A stretch of 24,070 nucleotides of DNA from Polyangiaceae bacterium (GTDB taxonomy: Bacteria > Myxococcota > Polyangia > Polyangiales > Polyangiaceae). The position numbers and the translations under genes were made by a program. This document shows positions 1-7,614 of this stretch, in pieces. The notes beneath the pieces were generated by a model, which did not search any database, had not been told where the DNA came from, and saw only the letters and a list, made by a program, of their open reading frames with translations. The stretch spans positions 1-24,070 of the forward strand of contig JAICTU010000075.1 in the NCBI GenBank assembly GCA_025936205.1. Direction: 5' to 3'. Within the stretch, counting starts at the first letter, position 1. The number at the start of each line of letters is the position of its first letter.

Positions 1-2626
1 CCATCTCGCCCGCCCGGTGCGTGAAGATGGCCAGGTGAGACAGCGCGTTCAGCACGCCGCACTCCAGCTCTCGGTCGCCCAGCTCCAGCGCCAGCGCGCG
101 GACCAGCTCGAGCTCGGCCATGGCTTCGCGTACGAGATCGAGCCGGAACAGCGCCCAGGCGCGCTTGCGGCGGAGCTCCGCCGAGCGCCGCGGCCGCTCG
201 TGCGCGGGCAGCGCGAGGACCAGCTCCAGCGCATGGCTGAGCGTCGCCGCCGCGTCGCGGAAGGCATAGGCGCGCACTTCGTTGTCCGCGGCGATCAGCC
301 AGTGATCGATGGCGCGCCGCGGATCGGCGCCGCGCTCGAAGTGCGCGGCGATGCGGGCCGCGCTATCCTGGGCCTGCCCGGCGTGTTGCGCGACCAGCGT
401 CTCGGCGACGGACAGGTGCAGAGCGCGCTGCCGCCGTGGTGCGAGGTCCGCGTACAGCACGTCGCGGTAGAGCACGTGGGCGAAGCGATAGCGCAACGTC
501 AGCTCGCCGCTCGGCAGCAGCTCTTCGCCGAGCTGCACGACCAGGCGGTGGATGCTGGCCAGGGCCCGCAGCCGCTCCTCCAGCGCGAGCACGTCGCTGC
601 CCAGCAGCCGGGCCAGCACCGCGGACGTGAACTCTTCGCCCTCCACGCTGGCGCAGCACAGGGCCTCGCGGTCGCCTTCGCTCAGGGACGCCAGCTTGCT
701 ACGGATCAGCGCCCGCATGCTCTCCGGCACCTCCAGGGCGATCTGCTGAGGTGGTACGCTGAGCTGAAAGCCGGCGCTGGTCCGCACGATCACCTGTTGC
801 TCGGCCAGGTAGCGCACGAGCCGTGTCGCAAACAGGGCCAAGCCCTCGGTCTTGCGCAGCACGAACTCCGACAGCTCGGGAGCAAAGTCGTTGGGCTGGT
901 ACTCGCGCTCCAGATAGGCCTGGACGTCCGCGGCGCCGAGCGGTGCGACGGCGAGCTCCTCGCCCAGCTCCCGGGCGATCAGGTCGCGGCGCAGCCAGGC
1001 GGCGGAGCCGTCGCCGCGCTCCAGCGCATCGGGCCGCAACGTGACCAGGAGCAGCAGGCGCAGCTCCGGCGCGCGGCGCGCGAGGGCCGCGAGCAGGTCC
1101 ACGCTCGCTGGGTCCGCCCAGTGAAAATCCTCCAGCCGCAGGACGATGGGCGCGCTCCGCGCCAGCGCGCCCAGCATGTCGCCCAGCTCGCGCAGCATGC
1201 GCTCGCCGGGCGCACCGAGCGTGATGCGGTGCAGGTGCGCGAGCAGCTCGGGTGAGGAGAAGCGAGCCGGGAACTGCAGGCACCAGGCCGGCGCGTGCAG
1301 CTGCAGCGCGGCCGAGATCTGTCCGTCGCTGTCGTGGTCGAGCAGCGAACCAACCGCCTGCAGGAAGGGCGCGTAGGCCTCGCCGCGGCCGAAGTGTTCC
1401 ACGCAATGGCCGCTGGCGAGCCGCCAGCCGGGCTGCGCGCGCCGCACCCGCTCCAGCAGCTCCGCGCACAGCGCAGTCTTGCCGCTGCCGGCCTCCCCGC
1501 TGATCAAGATCACTTTACCACGCCCCGCCGCCGCGTCCGAGAGCCAGCGCTCGAGACGCTCCAGCTCGCTCTCCCGACCGACCAGCGGCGTGCGCGCCGG
1601 CGCAGCGCTGCCCTGCCCGGCGAGCGCGCGCGGCTCCTTGCCGCCGGCGATGCTCTCCAGCTCGGCGCCGATCTGCCGCATGCTGGCGATGCGTCGCGCG
1701 GGAGCTCGCTCCAGCATGCGCTGCAGCAGCGTCAGCAAGCGCGGCGGCGCTTCGGGACAGTGCGCCGCGAGATCGGGCAGCGGCGCTTGCAGGATGGCCG
1801 CGATCAGCGCGCCCGGCTGCGAACCCTCGAACAGCCGCCGCCCGCTCAGCAGCTCGAACAACACGACGCCGAACGCCCAGACGTCGCTGCGCGCATCCGC
1901 TGGCTGCCCCGAGAGCACCTCCGGACACTGGTACGCGATCGTGCCCACCACGATGCCGGTCTGCGTGAACGCGCCCTGCGTCAGGCGCGCGAGGCCAAAG
2001 TCGCTCAGCCGCGGCGAGCCGTCTTCTGCCAGCAGGATGTTTTCCGGCTTGAGGTCGCGATGGATCACGTTCAGGTGGTGGGCGCGCGCGAGCGCGTCGC
2101 TGAGCTCGACGGCGAGCGCCAGCGTGCGCCGTAATGGTACGGGCCCCGCGGAGAGCAGCTCGCGCAGCGAGCCGCCGCTCACGTACTCCATCACGATCTG
2201 ACGATGCCCGCCGCTCACCTCCAGCGCCAGCAGCCGGACGATGTTCGGATGCGCGAGCCGGCGCAGGATCTCCGCCTCGCGCTCGAAGCGCTCGATGAAC
2301 TCGGGAGCGTCTGCGATGTCCGAACGGATGCGCTTGATCGCGATGCGCTGCCCCGTCTCGCTATCGAGCCCGTGGAACACCACCCCCATGCCACCGTGGC
2401 CGAGCACGCCGCCGACCTGGTAACGCCCGGTCGACGCGGAGGGCACGCCGAGCCCCTCCTCGGGGGGGTGGCCCGCAGCGCCCGCCGCCGCCAGGATCTC
2501 CAGACAGTGATTGCAGCTGGCGAGATGAGCTTCCGCTTGCTGCTGCTCTGCGCCGCCCAGCTCCCCCTCGAGGAACAGCGCGAGGGTATCGTCGCTGAGG
2601 CACCCGGACCCGTCGCTCGACCCCAT
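1..2626 (-). CDS. Zinc-finger / Ser-Thr protein kinase / AAA ATPase sensor protein (C-terminus beyond window)
   Basis: The open frame runs off the left edge, so 875 codons are visible. Domains in order: an anti-sigma-factor-like zinc-finger motif H34-x3-C38-x2-C41; a Hanks-type kinase with glycine loop G76-H-G-G-M-G81, ATP lysine K98, catalytic HRDLKPEN with D191 and DFG with D209; then an AAA_16/MalT-like ATPase with Walker A GEAGSGKT (K383) and Walker B-like LEDFHWAD (D500). The visible C-terminus is helical and looks like the start of TPR-type repeats. All catalytic residues are present, so an active cytoplasmic kinase is expected. Fusions of kinase, ATPase and TPR are frequent in myxobacteria; the substrate cannot be told. 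The ATG at 2626 is chosen because the zinc-finger domain begins just after it; a GGGAG lies very close upstream. It is the same strand as the redoxin gene 97 bp upstream, and could be co-transcribed. Confidence 0.92.
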   Translation of the reverse strand, partial: MGSSDGSGCLSDDTLALFLEGELGGAEQQQAEAHLASCNHCLEILAAAGAAGHPPEEGLGVPSASTGRYQVGGVLGHGGMGVVFHGLDSETGQRIAIKRIRSDIADAPEFIERFEREAEILRRLAHPNIVRLLALEVSGGHRQIVMEYVSGGSLRELLSAGPVPLRRTLALAVELSDALARAHHLNVIHRDLKPENILLAEDGSPRLSDFGLARLTQGAFTQTGIVVGTIAYQCPEVLSGQPADARSDVWAFGVVLFELLSGRRLFEGSQPGALIAAILQAPLPDLAAHCPEAPPRLLTLLQRMLERAPARRIASMRQIGAELESIAGGKEPRALAGQGSAAPARTPLVGRESELERLERWLSDAAAGRGKVILISGEAGSGKTALCAELLERVRRAQPGWRLASGHCVEHFGRGEAYAPFLQAVGSLLDHDSDGQISAALQLHAPAWCLQFPARFSSPELLAHLHRITLGAPGERMLRELGDMLGALARSAPIVLRLEDFHWADPASVDLLAALARRAPELRLLLLVTLRPDALERGDGSAAWLRRDLIARELGEELAVAPLGAADVQAYLEREYQPNDFAPELSEFVLRKTEGLALFATRLVRYLAEQQVIVRTSAGFQLSVPPQQIALEVPESMRALIRSKLASLSEGDREALCCASVEGEEFTSAVLARLLGSDVLALEERLRALASIHRLVVQLGEELLPSGELTLRYRFAHVLYRDVLYADLAPRRQRALHLSVAETLVAQHAGQAQDSAARIAAHFERGADPRRAIDHWLIAADNEVRAYAFRDAAATLSHALELVLALPAHERPRRSAELRRKRAWALFRLDLVREAMAELELVRALALELGDRELECGVLNALSHLAIFTHRAGEM

Positions 2627-2643
2627 TCTCCCGCGCCCCGGAG

Positions 2644-2688
2644 GCCGACTCTAGGCGTCCGCCGCCAGGGGAACAAGCAACAGTCGGC
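2644..2688 (-). promoter_or_regulatory. Inverted repeat upstream of the kinase start
   Basis: Perfect 7-bp arms, GCCGACT at 2644-2650 and AGTCGGC at 2682-2688, are separated by 31 nt. The near arm ends 17 nt before the kinase ATG. In the transcript it would form a stem-loop, possibly with a small inner GGCG/CGCC hairpin. It could be an operator, a 5' leader structure or chance in GC-rich DNA. Confidence 0.25.
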
Positions 2689-2723
2689 TTTGGCGCTTTC
2701 GGGCCGGAAGGGTCCGGAATCCC

Positions 2724-3314
2724 CTAGACGCGATCGCCGCTCGCGAGGTCGCGGATCTCGCTCGACTGCGCGGGCCTGGCGAGGCAGCCCATCGGGCGGT
2801 CGCTGCCAAAGATCGCGGAACAGGCGCCCGTCAGGCTCTCCATCAGCTGGGGACGGGTGATGCCGTACGTTCGCCCGGCGAGCAGTAGCAAATGACGGCG
2901 AGCGTGCTCCAGCGCCGAGATCAGGTCGGGCACGACGCTGCCAGTGGCCTGACCATCGTGAGACCAGGCGATGGCGCCGTTGGGATTGACGATCACCAGC
3001 CGGAGCACGCCGTGCTTCAGGTGCTGGCCGGGCCGGGAGCGCGGCGCGAGCAGGGCGTAGAAGTCTTCGCGCTCGCTGCGCGAGGACGGGGCGCCCGGGC
3101 GGCGCGTGTCATCGGGCTGGAAGCAGCGCAGTTGCTCCGGCCCCATCAAGACCAGCGAAGTGCTGAGGCAGCGGAGCTCGGAACGCAGGCGCACCAGCTC
3201 GCGCTCGCTCGGCGAGCACCAGTCGGAGACGAAGGCGACGATCAGCGTCTGGCCGCGAAATGCGGCCGGACCCGGGAACTGACGTTCGGAATAGGGGGAG
3301 GCGGTGGACAGCAT
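2724..3314 (-). CDS. Thioredoxin-fold (redoxin / AhpC-TSA-like) protein with a monothiol WCSPS site
   Basis: This is a 196-residue protein without signal peptide or membrane segment, so cytoplasmic. The beta strand LIVAFVSDWCSPSERE (residues 24-39) followed by a helix and the strand STSLVLM, and later LRLVIVNPNGAIAW, matches the peroxiredoxin/thioredoxin fold. The active-site-like motif is W32-C33-S-P-S36: the first cysteine is kept and the second is serine, so it would be a monothiol or one-cysteine enzyme, or a non-catalytic relative. Other cysteines lie further along and could resolve a disulfide. The ATG at 3314 is preferred over an in-frame GTG at 3326 because a strong GGAGGGGA ribosome site sits just before the ATG and would overlap the GTG. 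The gene precedes the kinase gene by 97 bp and may share its transcript. Exact function is unknown. Confidence 0.75.
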   Translation of the reverse strand: MLSTASPYSERQFPGPAAFRGQTLIVAFVSDWCSPSERELVRLRSELRCLSTSLVLMGPEQLRCFQPDDTRRPGAPSSRSEREDFYALLAPRSRPGQHLKHGVLRLVIVNPNGAIAWSHDGQATGSVVPDLISALEHARRHLLLLAGRTYGITRPQLMESLTGACSAIFGSDRPMGCLARPAQSSEIRDLASGDRV

Positions 3315-3420
3315 TCTCCCCTCCACTCAGCAAAGCTCGTACCGAAGTGTCGCCGGGCGGTTTTTGGCTCCAATGCCAGCGTCGCATGCTGCACGCGTCA
3401 CCTTTTCGAGCGCCCTCGCC

Positions 3421-3456
3421 CGTGGCAAATGCCCCCAGCGGGAGTCTTTTGCCACG
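3421..3456 (-). terminator. Hairpin just downstream of opgH
   Basis: Perfect 9-bp arms (CGTGGCAAA at 3421-3429, TTTGCCACG at 3448-3456) enclose an 18-nt loop that can itself form a CCC/GGG mini-stem. It lies 6 nt after the opgH stop codon, the normal place for a terminator. There is no T-run on either side, so it is either a U-less hairpin terminator, as seen in high-GC bacteria, or an RNA-stabilising 3' structure. It separates the glucan operon from the redoxin/kinase pair. Confidence 0.5.
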
Positions 3457-3462
3457 CGGCCG

Positions 3463-5973
3463 TCACCTGCCGCGGGCTTCCCGATCGCTGCGCATGGCTG
3501 TCAGGGAGCCCTGGGTTGAAGGCGGGGCATCGGGCGTCTCCGGCGGCAGCAGCGGCGCTTCCCCCCCGACATCCCAGGATTCGACGGGCCAGTGGCGCCA
3601 GGCTTCGCGGTGCAACTGCGCCATGCTCTCGTGATCGGCGGCCAGGAGCCGCCAGTCCGCGGGCGTGAGGCTCAGCGGGCCCTCCTGGAGGGCTTTGGTG
3701 CGCAACAGCTCGAGCCTGTTCCTGGATGCCGGAGCGGGCTCCTCCGCCAGGTTGCCGACGTGGGCCGCGAGTAACACCGGATCGAGCACCAGGTCACGGA
3801 AGCGCGCCGAGGTGTCGCCGCGCGTGAGCACGCGCAGCTCGTCGATGCGGCGGAGCAGGGGCTCGGGTTCGGTCTCGCTGGAGATGAGCAGCAAGCCCGC
3901 ACGGCGCGCGAGCTGGCCCAGCCCCGCGCTGGAGACGGCCCAGTGGATCGGGACCGCCAGCAGCCAGGGGACCCAGACGGGCGCGAGCCACAGCCAGGGG
4001 CCGCCCTCGAGGTAGGCGAAGGTGGCGCCCACGGCTCCGAGCACGGTTGCGGGCAGCTCGGCGCGCAGCACGTCGAGCAGGTTCGCCTCCGCCCGCCGCC
4101 GCTGCGCGATCCAGGCCACCGCGCGCCCCATCAGGATCGAGGCCACGATGCGCGTGTGATGGATCATCATGATCGGCGCGATCAGCGCTCCGAGCAGCAC
4201 GCCGAGCACGGCGCTCAGGACCAGCCGGGCACCGCCGCCGTGTACGCGCCGCCGGGCGGCATCCGCCGCGGTATCCCAGACACCGAACAGCCAGGGGCCG
4301 AGCAGCACCGCGAAGGTGCTCACGGTGACCAGCGCGGCGGTACGTTCGAACTCCGCTCCTACATGCCGCCAGGCGAACAGGCCCAGCGCCACGAACAGGA
4401 ACCAGGCGGGGCTCGCCAGGTACGCAAAGGCGCCGAGCAGCAGATGGATGCGGCTCATGGCGGTGAAGCCCCGCACCCGCGCGATCAGCAGGTGCTGCAG
4501 GTTCCCCTGGCACCAGCGGTAGTCGCGCGCCACGTACTCCTTCAACGTGGGGGGCAGCTCTTCATAGCTGCCGCGACCGAGCCGGCAGGAGGCCAGGTCA
4601 TGGGCGATGCTCACGCCCCAACCCGCGCGGCAGAGCAGCGCAGCCTCCACGAAATCGTGGCTCAGCACATGACCGCCGAAGGGCGGCTCACCTTGCAGGC
4701 GCGGCAGCTCGCAGCAGTCGAGGAAGGCGCGCACGCGCAGCACGGCGTTGTGCCCGAAGTAGTTGCCGTTGGAGCCGCACCAGGCAGCGAGCCCGGAAGT
4801 AAAGTTGGGGCCGTTCACGCTGGCAGCGAACGACTGCACGCGCGCGAAGAGCGTCTCCGCGCGGTGCAGGTAGATCGGAGCCTGCACGAGCCCGAGCTCT
4901 GGATCCGCGTGGATGCGGCGCACCAGCTCGACCAGGCACGGCGCCGTCATCACGCTGTCGGCATCGAGCGTGACCGCGTACTCGTAGCGCGGCGCCCAGC
5001 GCTCGAAGAACTCGGCGAGGTTGCCGGCTTTCTGGCGCTCGTTGTGCGCGCGCCGGTGATAGTAGATGGGTATCGTGCCGGCTGTCGCAGCGACGCGCCG
5101 GTAGGCGCGCTCTTCTTCGGCGCACAGCTGCGGGTCGCGCGAGTCGCTGAGCACGAACAGCTCGAAGTTTTCTGCCCCGGGCTGGGACGCGAGCGCGTCG
5201 CGCATGCCCGCCAGCGCCGCAAAGACGTCCTCCACGCTCTCGTGGTAGATGGGCATGAGCAGCGCGGTGCGGGGCAGCGGCGTGAGCGGACGCGGGGGAG
5301 CCGCTGTCTCCAGCTCGGACTGCCGGCGCTCCCGCCAGCGCAGCACGAAGCCCAGCGCGGCCGTCGATAGCCCGAGCGAGGCTTGACCGAAGAGGAACAC
5401 AAACAGGCTGATCCAGGCGACGTCGAGCCAGTTCCAGCCGTCGCTGCCGAGCGCGCGCCAGAGCAGACGCGCAGCGAGCAGCGTGAGCGCGAGGGCGGGC
5501 AACAAGCCCTTGAACCAGCGCGGCAGCCGCGCCGGCTCGAACGCTTGCGGCCGGAACTGTGCGCGGCGGGGCGGCTTGCCCGCCAGTGGATCGCCGAACT
5601 CGGCCGCCACCCGGCGGGCGCGCTCGGCGTCGCCCAGGAACAGATCGGGGCGCGCGGCGATGAACTCGCGCAGCCAGAGCGGGTTCGTACCCTCGGGCAA
5701 CTGCAGTGCCGCGCGCCAGACGTCGAAGCGCTGCTGCGCCTCGGCGACGGCCAGCGCGGCGTGCTGTTCGGGGTCCTCCGCGGTCACGTCCAGCACGATC
5801 CGGTGCGAGAGCTCCCGAAGCCGGCTGCGGTCGTTCAAGCCCAGCGTGCGCAGGTAGTTGGCGACGCGGCGTACGGCTCTGAAGGCGGAGGAGCGCCCCG
5901 TCGTGGTGGTGGAAGGCGGCGGGGCAGGCACGCCGCTTTCGGGGTCGCTCGAGGGTTCTAGTCGTTCTGCCAC
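3463..5973 (-). CDS. opgH: OPG biosynthesis glucosyltransferase OpgH (MdoH)
   Basis: This inner-membrane GT2-family enzyme polymerises the beta-1,2-linked glucose backbone of osmoregulated periplasmic glucans from UDP-glucose and passes it to the periplasm. The 836-residue length is close to E. coli OpgH (847). Visible motifs are LDADS (D337, D339), SHD (D440) and RDYRWCQGN (R483-W487, the Q/RxxRW region). Hydrophobic segments lie at about 156-174, 185-211, 509-534, 546-565, 583-605 and 638-682, giving the usual arrangement with a cytoplasmic catalytic loop between membrane blocks. The start is the GTG at 5973: a GGAG 6 nt before it is a good ribosome site, and it lies inside the last codons of opgG (16-nt overlap). 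The same frame stays open far upstream through opgG, but that part reads as arginine-rich nonsense and is not OpgH-like. Translational coupling to opgG is likely. Confidence 0.96.
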   Translation of the reverse strand: MAERLEPSSDPESGVPAPPPSTTTTGRSSAFRAVRRVANYLRTLGLNDRSRLRELSHRIVLDVTAEDPEQHAALAVAEAQQRFDVWRAALQLPEGTNPLWLREFIAARPDLFLGDAERARRVAAEFGDPLAGKPPRRAQFRPQAFEPARLPRWFKGLLPALALTLLAARLLWRALGSDGWNWLDVAWISLFVFLFGQASLGLSTAALGFVLRWRERRQSELETAAPPRPLTPLPRTALLMPIYHESVEDVFAALAGMRDALASQPGAENFELFVLSDSRDPQLCAEEERAYRRVAATAGTIPIYYHRRAHNERQKAGNLAEFFERWAPRYEYAVTLDADSVMTAPCLVELVRRIHADPELGLVQAPIYLHRAETLFARVQSFAASVNGPNFTSGLAAWCGSNGNYFGHNAVLRVRAFLDCCELPRLQGEPPFGGHVLSHDFVEAALLCRAGWGVSIAHDLASCRLGRGSYEELPPTLKEYVARDYRWCQGNLQHLLIARVRGFTAMSRIHLLLGAFAYLASPAWFLFVALGLFAWRHVGAEFERTAALVTVSTFAVLLGPWLFGVWDTAADAARRRVHGGGARLVLSAVLGVLLGALIAPIMMIHHTRIVASILMGRAVAWIAQRRRAEANLLDVLRAELPATVLGAVGATFAYLEGGPWLWLAPVWVPWLLAVPIHWAVSSAGLGQLARRAGLLLISSETEPEPLLRRIDELRVLTRGDTSARFRDLVLDPVLLAAHVGNLAEEPAPASRNRLELLRTKALQEGPLSLTPADWRLLAADHESMAQLHREAWRHWPVESWDVGGEAPLLPPETPDAPPSTQGSLTAMRSDREARGR

Positions 5974-7610
5974 GCGTAGCTCCAGGTTTCGGTGAGCGTA
6001 TCCGGCCCCGATTTCAAGAAGGCGCGCAGCTCGACGTCGCGCTTGCCCTCTGGCTCGACCTCGAACGAAGCACGCAGCGTGTGCGCGAAGGGATTCTCCT
6101 CCAGATGCTGCTCGGTCACGCGCCCATTGCTGGCGCTGACGACGGCCTCGACACCCTTCGCCGACCTGCCCTCGGCACCGCCCGACGAATTGCCCGGCGG
6201 GTTGCCCGCGGAGGGGACCGCGAAATCGACCAGAAAGCGTACGCGCTGAGCGCTGCGCGCGATGCGCGTGGCCGTGACCTGGCCCGGGGCATTGCTCCAG
6301 TCCCCGGCCGCGGCAAAGTGCAGGCGGTAACGCAGATCGAGACGCTGCGGCAGCGGAGGCGGCGCGTCGGGCACCCAGGCCAGGGCGATGTTGTCGCCCG
6401 TCTCGGTGCGCGCGGCGATCTCCAGCAGCCGCAGGCTGCCGCGCTCGAAGCCGCTCGCCGGCTGGACCCAGACGCTCGGACGATCTTGATAGTGCGCTTC
6501 CAGGTCCTGGTAGTGGTCGAAGGTGCGGTCGCGCTGCAGCAGGCCGAAGCCGCGCGGCGAGTCGAGCCGGAAGCTGGAAGTGACCGTACGCTTCGGGTTG
6601 CGCAGCGGCCGGAACAGCCGCTCGCCGTTGCTGCCCCAGAGGGCCACGCCGTCGGAGTCGTGGATCTCGGGACGGAAGTCGCCGAAGCAATTGGGTGCCT
6701 CCTCGCCGCACAGGTACATGCTGCTGAGTGGCGCGAGGCCGATCGCGGCGTGGGCGTCGCGCAGGAACACGCGCGCGTCGACGTCGACCCAGGTGCTGAC
6801 CCCGGGCTGCACGCGGAAGGCGTACGCGCCGGTGGCGCGGCGGCTCTCCAGCAGCGCCAGGATCCACACGCTGTGATCGCTCGCGCCCGGTTTCTGCAGG
6901 TAGAAGTGCGTGAACACCGGGAACTCTTCCGGCTTGGGCGAGCCGAGATCGATCGCCAGTCCGCGCGCCGACACGCCGTACACGTTGCCCTTGCCGAGCG
7001 CGCGGAAATAGCTCGCGCCGTGGAACGCGATCAGCTCGTCCCGGTAGTCCTCGCGATTGAGCGGCGTGTGCACGCGCAAGCCCGTGAACTCCAGCCCCTC
7101 CGCGGAGGGTGGGTGGTCCAGCCCCTCGTAGCTGAACAGGTCGGTCGAGAACGGTACGGGCTCCGCTTCCTTTTGATCCAGCACCGCGATCGACACCGGG
7201 TCGCGATAGGAGGGCCCCGGGTGAAAGAACTGCACCTCGAAGCGGCCGGGCTCGCCGCGCCACAGGCTGCGCTCCGGCCGGAAGCGGATCTTGCGGTAGC
7301 CGTCGTAGTCGAGGTTCGCGAGCTCGCGCGGCAGCTGCATCTGCTGCACCGGGGCGGCGGGCTTCTCCGCCAGGGCCAGGGCCTGGGCCGTGAGTTGCTC
7401 GAAGAAGGCCGGGGCGCTCTCGAAGTTGGGCGCCGCGCTGCGCCCGGCTGCCCAAACTGGCTGCGTGCGCGCCGAAGCTGCTTCCGTCGGCGTCAGCGCG
7501 GCCAGCGCGAGCTGATGCTCGCTGCTCTCAGCATTTCCCGAGCGGTGCGCGCAGCCCGCCAGCAGCAGTGCGAGGCAAGTCTGAGAACACCGCGTCCGAA
7601 AATAGAGCAT
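5958..7610 (-). CDS. opgG: OPG biosynthesis protein OpgG (MdoG), predicted lipoprotein form
   Basis: OpgG is the periplasmic partner of OpgH and is needed for OPG synthesis. The 550-residue protein carries the family hallmarks, such as YDGYRKIRFRPE followed by LWRGEPGRFEVQFFHPG (about residues 80-110), HDSDG and the C-terminal VELRAFLKSG...ETWSYAW. E. coli OpgG is 511 residues. The start at ATG 7610 gives a short basic n-region, a hydrophobic stretch and a clear lipobox LLAGC (C20). OpgG is normally a soluble Sec-exported periplasmic protein, so lipid anchoring would be a variant; the residue after the cysteine is Ala, not Asp. A GTG at 7655 would extend the protein and bury the lipobox, so it is not preferred. 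The ATG lies only 4 nt after the treX-treY stop. A Gly/Ser-rich loop at about 466-486 replaces a short loop of the E. coli protein. Confidence 0.95.
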   Translation of the reverse strand: MLYFRTRCSQTCLALLLAGCAHRSGNAESSEHQLALAALTPTEAASARTQPVWAAGRSAAPNFESAPAFFEQLTAQALALAEKPAAPVQQMQLPRELANLDYDGYRKIRFRPERSLWRGEPGRFEVQFFHPGPSYRDPVSIAVLDQKEAEPVPFSTDLFSYEGLDHPPSAEGLEFTGLRVHTPLNREDYRDELIAFHGASYFRALGKGNVYGVSARGLAIDLGSPKPEEFPVFTHFYLQKPGASDHSVWILALLESRRATGAYAFRVQPGVSTWVDVDARVFLRDAHAAIGLAPLSSMYLCGEEAPNCFGDFRPEIHDSDGVALWGSNGERLFRPLRNPKRTVTSSFRLDSPRGFGLLQRDRTFDHYQDLEAHYQDRPSVWVQPASGFERGSLRLLEIAARTETGDNIALAWVPDAPPPLPQRLDLRYRLHFAAAGDWSNAPGQVTATRIARSAQRVRFLVDFAVPSAGNPPGNSSGGAEGRSAKGVEAVVSASNGRVTEQHLEENPFAHTLRASFEVEPEGKRDVELRAFLKSGPDTLTETWSYAWQND

Positions 7611-7614
7611 GGGA

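Noticed and set aside
2704..2717. 5-bp hairpin (CCGGA/TCCGG) just after the redoxin stop
   Set aside because: Too short and without a T-run to call a terminator; common by chance at this GC content.
3943..5370. Plus-strand open frame antisense to opgH
   Set aside because: Shadow of opgH; no recognisable fold, high Gln/His/Arg.
5974..7455. Possible 494-codon N-terminal extension of the opgH frame across opgG
   Set aside because: The extension reads as Arg/Ala/Gly-rich nonsense, while opgG in the overlapping frame matches its family. The GTG at 5973 has its own ribosome site and gives the expected OpgH length.
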